Part shown: positions 52,153 through 60,273 of the stretch, one piece after another | How the letters are laid out: the number at the start of each line of letters is the position of its first letter | Position numbering within the stretch: position 1 is the stretch's first letter | Origin: JBHEBG01 sp046557915 | GTDB lineage: Bacteria; Bacteroidota; Bacteroidia; Flavobacteriales; Flavobacteriaceae | DNA length: 64,000 bases | NCBI RefSeq assembly: GCF_046557915.1 | Contig: NZ_JBHEBG010000002.1 | Location: forward strand, 620,001 to 684,000 | Direction: 5' to 3' | Notes under the pieces: model-generated | Seen by the model: only the letters and a program-made list of their open reading frames with translations | What the model was told of the DNA's origin: nothing | The model's database searches: none | Translations under genes and position numbers: made by a program

Positions 52153-53742
52153 CTACTCCCCTACCACTCTAAAAATCCAGGTCTTTCCTTCGTACTTTCC
52201 AAAAAACTTGCTGTCCCTTGCCCTTCGGGCCTCTTGCATGGTATTATAACGTCCCAGGTAAACATAATTATATTTGTTTACGCTGCGATAGAAAGATCCG
52301 GGTTGCATACCGGCTTCCCTCAGCGTTTTCATAAAACCATCGAAATATTTTTTTGTGCCAAATACGTTAGCTATCAAATAATAGCCCGGAGATAGCCCGT
52401 CTTCGGTTGCCACTTCCTCGTACCTTTCATTTGCCTTAGGTCTTGCGGCCTCTTCTTGCTGTGCAATTTCTTGTTGCGCTTTTTCCAGGGCTTCTTTTTC
52501 TTGCTGTGCTATTTTTTGGAGTTCGGCCTGTTTCTTGGCCGCTGCAGCTTCTGCCAGTTGTACTTTCGCAACGGAATCTAACCTTCTTTGCTCCGCTAGC
52601 CTCCTAGCATCCGCAGCTGCCTTAATTTTTTGGGCGTATTGTATGGAATCTTGCTCCCTTTTCTTTCTCTGAGCCCTTGTTTCTCTTTGTGGTTTTTGCG
52701 TCTTGTCCTCAACAATGGGTGCTATCTCCTTAATGGGCTCCTTAATTTCCTCTTTTGGTTTCGATATTACCACCTCTTCCTCCGGAATTATTACCTCTTC
52801 GTCATCCACATCAAATCCAACTATTTTCTTTCTAGTGTCTTGCTGTCCAAAATTATAAGCGGCTATAAGCTCAAAGCTGGGGTCCTGATCTCCAAAATCG
52901 TCATTACCACCAAATTCAATAAGGGCTCCCAAAGCCAAACTTTTTAAAAGTTTAGCTCCTGCACCACCAGAAATACCATAAAAACTATTATAACCCGCCT
53001 GTGCCCAAAACTTGGATGTGGACAACAACGTATTTAGTCCAAACTGGGTATCCTGATTCGGTACGGTCTTTAAATAAACCGTAGGTCGTAAGACTACATC
53101 ATCCAAATTGCCCAGAAGCAGTGGAAAGTCATAACTGGTCATGGCCAAATAAATTTTGTCTTCCCCTTTTGAATCACTTTCACTGGTAGAAAAATTATAA
53201 TTGAAAATATTTTCCGATGCAAAGCCAATGCTAAAACCGTTAGATACGAAACGTACGCCTGGGGCGAATTGAACAATAAAATCTGTGGAAACTTCTAGTT
53301 CTGGTAATATAATATCCGGATTGGGCCTAAAATTATCATCGGCCAATTCTTTTTGAAATCCGAACAAGTTTAGTCCTACGGCTATGGCCATGTTGTTTCC
53401 GAGATCGAAGGAATATGCATAATTTATAACCGCGCCAGTATTTAAAAAAGTACCTGTATTATGCTGAAAAAAACCCACTCCTATGGCCGATTCCGCATTT
53501 AACCTACCATTGTAATTTAAAAATACTGTAGTGGGATCTCCATCAATGGATTGCCACTGCCATCTAGACCAAACACCTATAGAATGGCCTCCGTTTATAT
53601 CCAAGGACTTTACAGGGGTTAAAAAAGACCCATTTAACTCCGTTAAATTGTGTTGCCTAAAATCAGTGGGGAGTTCCGTTTCTTGTGCATACGAAACACC
53701 AAAAAGAGTTAAAAAAAATAATAGTGCATTGGGTTTTAACAT
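52153..53742 (-). CDS. PorP/SprF-type outer membrane barrel fused to a SPOR domain
   Basis: A 529-residue protein: signal peptide (about 1-20, cleavage after SYAQ), a beta-barrel of the type IX secretion PorP/SprF family (about 22-300, with NPALVN-like start replaced by LNGSFLTPVKSLD, repeated strands such as SIGVGFFQHNTGTF), an acidic then Lys/Glu-rich coiled linker (about 325-440) and a C-terminal SPOR domain (about 450-529: GYYLIANVFGTKKYFDGFM, YVYLGRYNTMQEARRAR). This could tie an outer-membrane barrel to peptidoglycan. ATG at 53742 chosen; the two codons before it need a TTG start. Confidence 0.85.
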   Translation of the reverse strand: MLKPNALLFFLTLFGVSYAQETELPTDFRQHNLTELNGSFLTPVKSLDINGGHSIGVWSRWQWQSIDGDPTTVFLNYNGRLNAESAIGVGFFQHNTGTFLNTGAVINYAYSFDLGNNMAIAVGLNLFGFQKELADDNFRPNPDIILPELEVSTDFIVQFAPGVRFVSNGFSIGFASENIFNYNFSTSESDSKGEDKIYLAMTSYDFPLLLGNLDDVVLRPTVYLKTVPNQDTQFGLNTLLSTSKFWAQAGYNSFYGISGGAGAKLLKSLALGALIEFGGNDDFGDQDPSFELIAAYNFGQQDTRKKIVGFDVDDEEVIIPEEEVVISKPKEEIKEPIKEIAPIVEDKTQKPQRETRAQRKKREQDSIQYAQKIKAAADARRLAEQRRLDSVAKVQLAEAAAAKKQAELQKIAQQEKEALEKAQQEIAQQEEAARPKANERYEEVATEDGLSPGYYLIANVFGTKKYFDGFMKTLREAGMQPGSFYRSVNKYNYVYLGRYNTMQEARRARDSKFFGKYEGKTWIFRVVGE

Positions 53743-53840
53743 ATACAAAAAAACAAAAAACTAGTGGTGAAACATACTTTTTTACTTTAAATTTAGTTCG
53801 TATTTTAAGAATTATTAATCGTAAGCCAAACAATTCCGTT

Positions 53841-54371
53841 ATGAAAATCGCCAAGTTTCTTTCCATTGTTCTTTTGTTGACTGTATTTACCGGTTGCAAA
53901 GAGGATAAAACCGTTCCTGAGGAAATTGGGGATAACGTAGTCTCAACCTTCTTTTTTATAAGACATGCGGAAAAGGATAGAAGCAACCCGGACAACGTTG
54001 ATCCTGAGTTGAACCAAGACGGTTTGGGCAGGGCCATGAAATGGGCAGAAGTATTGGACAACGTGCCTTTAGATGCCATTTATTCAACTGATTTTGAAAG
54101 AACTACCATGACCGCCGCACCGGCAGCTGTTAAAAAAGATATTACCGTACAGTATTACGATCCCGATCAGATAGATATAGAACAGTTTAAAGCTGTTAAC
54201 CAAGGCTATAACGTACTGGTAGTAGGACATAGTCATTCCACACCAGAATTTGTAAATAAAATGATAGGGATAGAAAAGTACAATGCCTTGGACGATTCCG
54301 ACAATGCAAGTTTGTTCATTGTACAAATCGTAGGAAATCAGACCACCGATCTACAAATTAGGGTTGACTAG
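53841..54371 (+). CDS. Histidine phosphatase family lipoprotein (SixA/PGAM-like)
   Basis: A 176-residue lipoprotein (lipobox FTGC, Cys19) with a histidine phosphatase domain: the catalytic FFIRHAEK, the second-site IYSTDFERTTMTA and the second histidine in VVGHSHSTPE. Small single-domain members dephosphorylate varied substrates; this one would act in the periplasm or at the membrane. I chose the ATG at 53841 because it starts the signal peptide. It converges with and overlaps the DUF6503 gene by 14 bp. Confidence 0.9.
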   Translation: MKIAKFLSIVLLLTVFTGCKEDKTVPEEIGDNVVSTFFFIRHAEKDRSNPDNVDPELNQDGLGRAMKWAEVLDNVPLDAIYSTDFERTTMTAAPAAVKKDITVQYYDPDQIDIEQFKAVNQGYNVLVVGHSHSTPEFVNKMIGIEKYNALDDSDNASLFIVQIVGNQTTDLQIRVD

Positions 54372-55113
54372 CCGTTCTGTGAACAGTAATGTCGTTCAGT
54401 TCAATTTTTGAGAGCAGTTTTAATTGCCCAGCATCAAATAGGCTATCTATGGATAACACGGAGGCATCTTTGTCCTCAGGTTTATAATTTTTGTAGTCAA
54501 CAAAACGTATTCCATTTACATATCTTTCGTTATATGCTTCCCTAAACCGAACACCACCTCCGTTAACATGAAAATCATATGCCAAATAATCTGGTTTGGC
54601 CGTGTTCTTATTAAACCAATATACATAAGTATCGTCAAAATCGTCGCCCCCTCCTTCTTCACTAAATGTTACTTTAATCTTGTAATAATCTGCTCCTTTT
54701 ACCTTTACCTCTCCCAAAAACTCTTTTTTTACAGCAGGCTCATTCAGTCCAAAAGGTAAGTTGGCAAAGTAATGCACGGAATTTACAGAATTGCCAAACG
54801 CAGTGGCCAAAGTGTCTGGTACAATTACCAAGCTGTCGTTTACATAGCGGCAAAATGCTCTAGATTCCCTAATATCCACAACCTTGTTGGAATCTACTTC
54901 AAATTCTCGCTGTAAGACCTTTTCGTTTCCGTAACGAACGGAGTGGTACAAACGGTCCCTAAAGGCAAACGAAATATTACTGTTTTCATAGAGGTCTCCT
55001 CCACTAACCGCTATGGCGTCATCAACCAGCTTTTGCGCAGTAGGTCTTTCCTTGGTAACTTCTTTACAGGAAGTTAGGAAAACGAGAAAGGTGAATGTAA
55101 GCAAGACTTTCAT
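54358..55113 (-). CDS. DUF6503 family lipoprotein
   Basis: A 251-residue lipoprotein (lipobox FLTSC) beginning MKVLLTFTFLVFLTSC. The mature part is beta-rich with GGGVRFREAYNERYVNGIRFVDYK-like strands that resemble LolA/LolB-type beta-sheets found in DUF6503 proteins. Function unknown. An ATG two codons upstream (55119) is also possible. Its 3' end overlaps the phosphatase gene on the other strand. Confidence 0.85.
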   Translation of the reverse strand: MKVLLTFTFLVFLTSCKEVTKERPTAQKLVDDAIAVSGGDLYENSNISFAFRDRLYHSVRYGNEKVLQREFEVDSNKVVDIRESRAFCRYVNDSLVIVPDTLATAFGNSVNSVHYFANLPFGLNEPAVKKEFLGEVKVKGADYYKIKVTFSEEGGGDDFDDTYVYWFNKNTAKPDYLAYDFHVNGGGVRFREAYNERYVNGIRFVDYKNYKPEDKDASVLSIDSLFDAGQLKLLSKIELNDITVHRTASQP

Positions 55114-55189
55114 AAACATATACTTTAAACAACCCGATGGCTTTATCGGGTTTTACAAAGATCAACATAATTATTATAATTTCCCTCAA

Positions 55190-55219
55190 TTGCATATCCC
55201 ATTTTTGTTGCTACTTTTG
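55190..55219 (+). promoter_or_regulatory. Promoter of smpB, giving a near-leaderless mRNA
   Basis: TTG (55190-55192), a spacer of exactly 19 bp and TACTTTTG (55212-55219) are a perfect Bacteroidetes promoter. By the spacing seen at the SRP RNA gene the transcript starts at about 55225, two bases before the ATG at 55227. Confidence 0.8.
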
Positions 55220-55226
55220 CCCTGCA

Positions 55227-55688
55227 ATGCAGAAAACCATCAACATTAAGAACAAAAAAGCCAAGTTTGAATACGAATTCTTGGAAACCTATGTGGCCGG
55301 ATTAGTGCTTTCGGGGACCGAGATAAAATCTATTCGCCTAGGTAAAGCTTCCATTACCGAAAGCTTCTGTGAATTTAATGATCTTGGAGAGCTTTTTGTA
55401 ATTAACATGCAGATAGATGAATACTCCCACGGTAGTCATTACAACCACAAACCCAAGGCCGAACGCAAATTGTTATTGAATAAGGGCGAACTAAAAAAGC
55501 TGGGGAAAGAAGTGAAAAATACCGGCCTTACCATTGTTCCCCTAAATTTGTTTATAAACGATAACGGATTCGCCAAAGTTAAGATAGCCCTTGCCAAGGG
55601 TAAAAAACTATACGATAAGCGTGAAAGTATTAAGGATCGGGACAATAAGCGAAACCTAGACCGTATTAAGAAAAACTTTAATAATTAG
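55227..55688 (+). CDS. smpB: SsrA-binding protein SmpB
   Basis: A 153-residue protein with all SmpB blocks: INIKNKKAKFEYEFLETY, AGLVLSGTEIKSIR, FCEFNDLGELFVINMQI, RKLLLNKGELKKL and the C-terminal KRESIKDRDNKRNL tail that enters the ribosomal mRNA channel. It works with tmRNA in rescuing stalled ribosomes; the tmRNA gene is not in the window. The ATG at 55227 is fixed by the promoter just upstream and by homology. Confidence 0.97.
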   Translation: MQKTINIKNKKAKFEYEFLETYVAGLVLSGTEIKSIRLGKASITESFCEFNDLGELFVINMQIDEYSHGSHYNHKPKAERKLLLNKGELKKLGKEVKNTGLTIVPLNLFINDNGFAKVKIALAKGKKLYDKRESIKDRDNKRNLDRIKKNFNN

Positions 55689-55721
55689 GGATTTGAAATT
55701 TACGGTATAACTTCTGGAGGG

Positions 55722-56363
55722 TTAGTTTTTATCTTCCAACAAGGGTACAAAACGAAAAGAGCCGAACTCTTTTTTTTCAAACTCCTTCTCGGATTTCCTT
55801 AAATAGCAGGTCATAATCTGATCGTCTTCGCCTACAGGTATTACCAATCTTCCCCCAACTTTCAATTGAGCCATTAAGGCCTTAGGCACCTGAGGTGCTC
55901 CTGCGGTAACCAAAATACCATCGAACGGGGCTTCTTCGGGCATACCCTTGTAACCATCGCCAAAAACCGTTTTTTTTGGTCTGTATCCCATCTTTTCAAA
56001 AAACCGCTTTGTTTTCTTAAAAAGCTGTAGCTGCCTTTCAATGGTATAAACTTTCACATTTAAGTGTAGTAATACTGCTGTTTGGTAACCGCTTCCCGTA
56101 CCTATTTCCAAAACCTTATGGTTTGGTGCCACCTCTAATAATTGCGTTTGAAAAGCCACCGTATAAGGTTGGGAAATTGTCTGCTCGGCCCCAATTGGAA
56201 AAGCTTTGTCCTGATAGGCATGATCTTCAAAACCGCTGTCCAAAAACAGGTGCCTGGGGATGGTTCTAATGGCATTTATGGCCTTCTTGTCAGTGATTCC
56301 CTTGGCCACAAGGGAGTCGGCCAACTTGTTGCGCATGCCTTTATGTTTTAAAGTATCTTTCAA
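55722..56363 (-). CDS. pcm: Protein-L-isoaspartate O-methyltransferase
   Basis: A 213-residue SAM-dependent methyltransferase. Motif I is VLEIGTGSGYQTAVL; the substrate-side block FPIGAEQTISQPYTVAFQ is typical of PCMT; motif II lies in FDGILVTAGAPQVP. It repairs isoaspartyl residues in aged proteins. The start is a TTG at 56363 (MKDTLKHKG), as relatives share this beginning; an ATG at 56336 is the alternative. Confidence 0.94.
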   Translation of the reverse strand: MKDTLKHKGMRNKLADSLVAKGITDKKAINAIRTIPRHLFLDSGFEDHAYQDKAFPIGAEQTISQPYTVAFQTQLLEVAPNHKVLEIGTGSGYQTAVLLHLNVKVYTIERQLQLFKKTKRFFEKMGYRPKKTVFGDGYKGMPEEAPFDGILVTAGAPQVPKALMAQLKVGGRLVIPVGEDDQIMTCYLRKSEKEFEKKEFGSFRFVPLLEDKN

Positions 56364-56471
56364 TGGCTTGGTTTTGGATTACGAAGGTAAATAATTCAAA
56401 TCGAAAAAATAAGGACAAGGTCGATCACATTTTACGTCCAAAACAGTGCAACCCGTTAAAATTAATCTCAC

Positions 56472-56479
56472 TATTTTTG
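56472..56479 (+). promoter_or_regulatory. -7 element of the Gfo/Idh operon
   Basis: TATTTTTG is a perfect TAnnTTTG, with a predicted start near 56485 and a leader of about 9 nt to the ATG at 56494. It supports that start over an ATG at 56446. Confidence 0.5.
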
Positions 56480-56493
56480 AAAAAACAAAATTT

Positions 56494-57459
56494 ATGCTCA
56501 AAGTTGGAGTTTTAGGAGCAGGTCATTTGGGTAAAATCCATTTGAGGCTTCTTAACGAATCGGACAAATACACCCTCCTCGGTTTTTATGACCCAGATGC
56601 CATAAATGGCAAAAAAGTAGCCGCAGAATTTGGATACCCCTTTTATGACAATATCAACACCCTTATGGATGCGGTGGATGTGGTAGATATTGTTACCCCT
56701 ACCCTTTCACATTTTGATTGTGCAAAAAAGGCCATGGAAAAAGGGAAGCACGTTTTTATTGAAAAGCCCATTACCAACACCCTGGAAGAGGCCACGGAAT
56801 TATTGGAGCTTGAAAGAAAGTATAGCGTAAAAGGACAGGTTGGACATGTAGAACGATTTAACCCAGCCTTCAGTTCCGTTAAAGACAAGATTGAGGATCC
56901 CATGTTCATAGAGACCCATCGTTTGGCAGAATTTAATCCTAGGGGAACAGACGTTCCGGTGGTATTGGATTTAATGATCCATGATATCGATGCCATTTTG
57001 AGCGTAGTAAATTCCGAGGTAAAACAGATTAATGCAAGTGGGGTTTCGGTCATTAGTAAATCCCCGGACATTGCCAATGCCAGAATCGAATTTGAAAACG
57101 GATGTGTAGCCAACCTTACCGCCAGTAGAATTTCGCTGAAGAACATGAGAAAATCTCGATTCTTTCAGCGCGACGCATATATTTCGGTAGATTTCCTGGA
57201 GAAAAAAGTAGAAGTGGTAAAAATGAAGGACGCACCGCAAAATCCCGGGGATTTCGACATGATATTGCAGAATGCCGAAGGCGAAAAAAAACAAATCTAC
57301 TTTGAGAACCCCAGTATTGAGACCAATAATGCCATTTTGGACGAATTGGAAACTTTTGCGGATGCCATCAACCACGATTCAGAACCAATAGTAAGTCTGC
57401 AACAAGGGACCAACGCATTAAAAGTAGCCCTACAAATCATAGAATCTTTCAAAAAATAA
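56494..57459 (+). CDS. Gfo/Idh/MocA family oxidoreductase
   Basis: A 321-residue NAD(P)-dependent enzyme. The Rossmann motif VGVLGAGHLGKIH is at the N-terminus; EKPITNTLEEA is the conserved EKP block; HDIDAIL lies at the substrate site. Gly, Ala and Thr spacing is as in UDP-sugar or inositol dehydrogenase relatives; the substrate is unknown. It begins a tight run that ends at 63896, with only 4 bp to the next gene. Confidence 0.92.
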   Translation: MLKVGVLGAGHLGKIHLRLLNESDKYTLLGFYDPDAINGKKVAAEFGYPFYDNINTLMDAVDVVDIVTPTLSHFDCAKKAMEKGKHVFIEKPITNTLEEATELLELERKYSVKGQVGHVERFNPAFSSVKDKIEDPMFIETHRLAEFNPRGTDVPVVLDLMIHDIDAILSVVNSEVKQINASGVSVISKSPDIANARIEFENGCVANLTASRISLKNMRKSRFFQRDAYISVDFLEKKVEVVKMKDAPQNPGDFDMILQNAEGEKKQIYFENPSIETNNAILDELETFADAINHDSEPIVSLQQGTNALKVALQIIESFKK

Positions 57460-57463
57460 TAGC

Positions 57464-58351
57464 ATGAAACAAATAGCTGTCATAGGCGCAGGAACCATGG
57501 GAAATGGTATTGCCCATGTCTTTGCCCAGAACGGTTTTAAGGTAAACCTCGTGGATATTTCCCAGACCGCTCTAGATAAAGGCCTTGCCACTATCACTAA
57601 AAATTTGGATAGAATGGTTGCAAAAGAGGTGCTTACAACTGCGGAAAAAACCAATACCCTAGAACGCATCAACGGGTACACATCAATGGTTCAGGGCGCA
57701 GAAGGGGTAGATCTTATCGTGGAAGCCGCTACGGAGAACCTAACATTAAAGCTCGATATTTTTAAACAACTCGATGAAATTTCTGCCAGCAACACTATTT
57801 TAGCCACTAATACCTCCTCCATTTCCATTACACAAATAGCAGCGGTCACCCAAAGACCTGATAAGGTAATTGGAATGCACTTTATGAACCCGGTGCCTAT
57901 TATGAAATTGGTAGAAATAATACGGGGGTACAGTACTTCGGATGAGGTAACCAAAAGTATAATGGATCTTTCCGTTAAACTGGGCAAAACCCCAACGGAG
58001 GTAAATGACTATCCCGGATTTGTGGCCAATAGAATACTTATGCCAATGATTAACGAAGCCATAGAAACACTTTATACCGGCGTTGCCGGAGTGGTGGAAA
58101 TTGATACGGTAATGAAACTGGGTATGGCCCATCCTATGGGGCCACTACAATTGGCAGATTTTATTGGTCTGGACGTTTGTTTATTTATTCTAAACGTTAT
58201 GTATGATGGATTTAAAAATCCAAAATATGCACCCTGCCCACTTCTGGTAAATATGGTAGCCGCTGGCAAACTGGGGGTTAAATCCGGGGAAGGCTTCTAC
58301 GATTACGCAAACACAAGAAAGGCTGAAGTGATAGCCTCACAATTTAAATAA
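57464..58351 (+). CDS. 3-hydroxybutyryl-CoA dehydrogenase
   Basis: A 295-residue enzyme. The NAD motif IGAGTMGNGIAHVFAQNG is at residues 6-23, with D (NLVDIS) ending the second strand; NTSSISITQIAA and the catalytic GMHFMNPVPIMKLVEI follow, and the C-terminal domain has GRPMGPLQL-like GMAHPMGPLQLADFIGLD. The single-domain length fits Hbd (PaaH) rather than FadB. It likely serves fatty-acid or butyrate-type metabolism. Confidence 0.95.
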   Translation: MKQIAVIGAGTMGNGIAHVFAQNGFKVNLVDISQTALDKGLATITKNLDRMVAKEVLTTAEKTNTLERINGYTSMVQGAEGVDLIVEAATENLTLKLDIFKQLDEISASNTILATNTSSISITQIAAVTQRPDKVIGMHFMNPVPIMKLVEIIRGYSTSDEVTKSIMDLSVKLGKTPTEVNDYPGFVANRILMPMINEAIETLYTGVAGVVEIDTVMKLGMAHPMGPLQLADFIGLDVCLFILNVMYDGFKNPKYAPCPLLVNMVAAGKLGVKSGEGFYDYANTRKAEVIASQFK

Positions 58352-58357
58352 TACCCT

Positions 58358-59593
58358 GTGGCGATAATACAACCTTTTAAGGCAATTAGACCAACCAAGG
58401 ATAAAGTACCTTTTGTGGCTTCTAGATCGTACGAGGAATACTCAAAAAAAGAGTTGGAAGCAACTCTTAGTTATAATCCCTTTTCTTTCTTACATATCAT
58501 AAACCCAGGTTTTAAATTTGATAAAAAGGTAAAGGGAAAGGAAAGATTTAGTTTGGTGCACAACCGGTATCTGGAATTTCTGGAAGACAATATCCTTTTG
58601 AAAGATGCCAAGGACAGTTTTTACCTGTATAAGGTTCAAAAAGGCGATGTCAGCTGCTGTGGCCTTTTCTGCGGTACCAGCACCGTGGATTATGAAAATA
58701 ATGTAATAAAAAAACACGAAAATACATTGCAGCAAAGAGAACAGCTTTTTGCAGACTACCTTGATACGGTGGGGTTCAATGCTGAGCCTGTTTTAATGAC
58801 CTATCCCAATAATACTGAAATAAGCACAATTATAGAAGAGGAAACCGAAAAACATCCTGAGTATGAATTTACTACTACGGACAAGGTTACCCATTACTTA
58901 TGGGTTGTTTCCAAAGAAGAAACCATAAAAAGACTTCAATCGGCTTTCCAAAAAATTGAATCGCTTTACATAGCCGACGGACATCACAGAAGTGCTTCTT
59001 CCTATCTACTGGCACAACATTCCAAGAAAAATAATCCTGATCATAACGGAAAAGAGCCCTATAATTTCTTTATGAGCTATCTAATCCCAGAAACGGAAAT
59101 TAAGATCTATGAGTTCAATAGAATGGTGAAAGATCTCAACGGACTTTCAAAAGAGGAGTTCCTTATAAAGCTAGACAAGTTCTTTAGGATAGAGAATAAA
59201 GGGAATATGCTTTATAAGCCTACCAAAAAGCACCATTTCAATATGTATCTAGATGGCCAATTCTACTCCTTATACCTCAGAAAAAAAGTATATCAATTCA
59301 CCGATGCCCTCAGTCAGCTAGACACTCAAATATTATTTAAGACCGTTTTGGAACCGGTTTTGGGAATTGCAGATTTACGCAATGACAAACGCATCCGTTA
59401 CGGTTATGGTAAGCATAACATCATTAAAATGAAAGATGAAATTGATAAAGGCAACTTTGCGGTTGGGTTTAGTCTGGTTCCTATAGACATTGAAGAAATT
59501 AAGGCCATTGCCGATGAAGGTATGGTGATGCCTCCTAAGAGCACATATATAGAACCTAAATTAAGAAGTGGTATAACAATCTACGAATTTTGA
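58358..59593 (+). CDS. DUF1015 family protein
   Basis: A 411-residue protein that starts with GTG at 58358 (MAIIQPFKAIRP, the family's usual beginning). It contains the DUF1015 core blocks YIADGHHRSASSYLLA and YNFFMSYLIPE. The family is widespread; some members occur with serine or phosphoserine metabolism genes and have been linked to HTH regulation, but no activity can be assigned here. No membrane helix. It lies 6 bp after the dehydrogenase gene. Confidence 0.92.
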   Translation: MAIIQPFKAIRPTKDKVPFVASRSYEEYSKKELEATLSYNPFSFLHIINPGFKFDKKVKGKERFSLVHNRYLEFLEDNILLKDAKDSFYLYKVQKGDVSCCGLFCGTSTVDYENNVIKKHENTLQQREQLFADYLDTVGFNAEPVLMTYPNNTEISTIIEEETEKHPEYEFTTTDKVTHYLWVVSKEETIKRLQSAFQKIESLYIADGHHRSASSYLLAQHSKKNNPDHNGKEPYNFFMSYLIPETEIKIYEFNRMVKDLNGLSKEEFLIKLDKFFRIENKGNMLYKPTKKHHFNMYLDGQFYSLYLRKKVYQFTDALSQLDTQILFKTVLEPVLGIADLRNDKRIRYGYGKHNIIKMKDEIDKGNFAVGFSLVPIDIEEIKAIADEGMVMPPKSTYIEPKLRSGITIYEF

Positions 59594-59594
59594 T

Positions 59595-60254
59595 ATGTCC
59601 ATAAAAAATCAGCTTCAACAACTTCGCAAAACCATTCCTCCCCACGTAACCTTGGTTGCCGTTTCCAAGACCAAACCCGTTACCGATCTGCTGGAGGCCC
59701 ATGAAGCTGGGCAGCGGGTTTTTGGCGAAAACAAAATACAGGAGATGACCCAAAAATGGGGAGAGATGCCTAATGATGTGGACTGGCATATGATTGGGCA
59801 CGTGCAGCGTAATAAGGTTAAGTATATGGCGCAATACGTATCCTTAATTCATGGTGTGGATAGCCTAAAATTATTAATAGAAATAAACAAACAGGCCCAA
59901 AAACACAATAGGATAATAAATTGTCTTCTACAAATCCATATTGCCACTGAAGAAACCAAATTTGGATTAAATGAAACAGAGGCCGCAGAACTGCTACAAT
60001 CACCCATTTTTAAAGAATTGACCAACGTGCGCGTGCTAGGGTTTATGGGCATGGCCACTTTTACCGACAACAAGCAACAGATACGTAAAGAATTCCGGTA
60101 TTTAAAATCGATATTCGACAATTTTGCCGAAGACCATCCGCAACTTACCATTTTATCTATGGGAATGAGTGGAGACTATCAAATCGCAATTGAGGAAGGT
60201 AGTACCATGGTGCGGATAGGAAGTAGTATATTTGGGGCAAGGAACTATCACTAA
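59595..60254 (+). CDS. YggS/PLPBP family PLP-binding protein
   Basis: A 219-residue TIM-barrel protein. LVAVSKTKPVTDL holds the PLP lysine (near residue 25), and GENKIQEM, WHMIGHVQRNK and LSMGMSGDYQIAIEEGSTMVRIGSSIFG (in separate blocks) follow in the family order. The family takes part in PLP homeostasis and amino-acid balance, with no known enzyme activity. The start is 1 bp after the DUF1015 stop. Confidence 0.95.
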   Translation: MSIKNQLQQLRKTIPPHVTLVAVSKTKPVTDLLEAHEAGQRVFGENKIQEMTQKWGEMPNDVDWHMIGHVQRNKVKYMAQYVSLIHGVDSLKLLIEINKQAQKHNRIINCLLQIHIATEETKFGLNETEAAELLQSPIFKELTNVRVLGFMGMATFTDNKQQIRKEFRYLKSIFDNFAEDHPQLTILSMGMSGDYQIAIEEGSTMVRIGSSIFGARNYH

Positions 60255-60273
60255 CAATACCTAGAAAGGCTTA

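Noticed and set aside
52153..53742. Alanine/glutamate-rich linker as a low-complexity or repeat element
   Set aside because: It is a normal coiled-coil linker inside one reading frame, without DNA-level tandem repeats.
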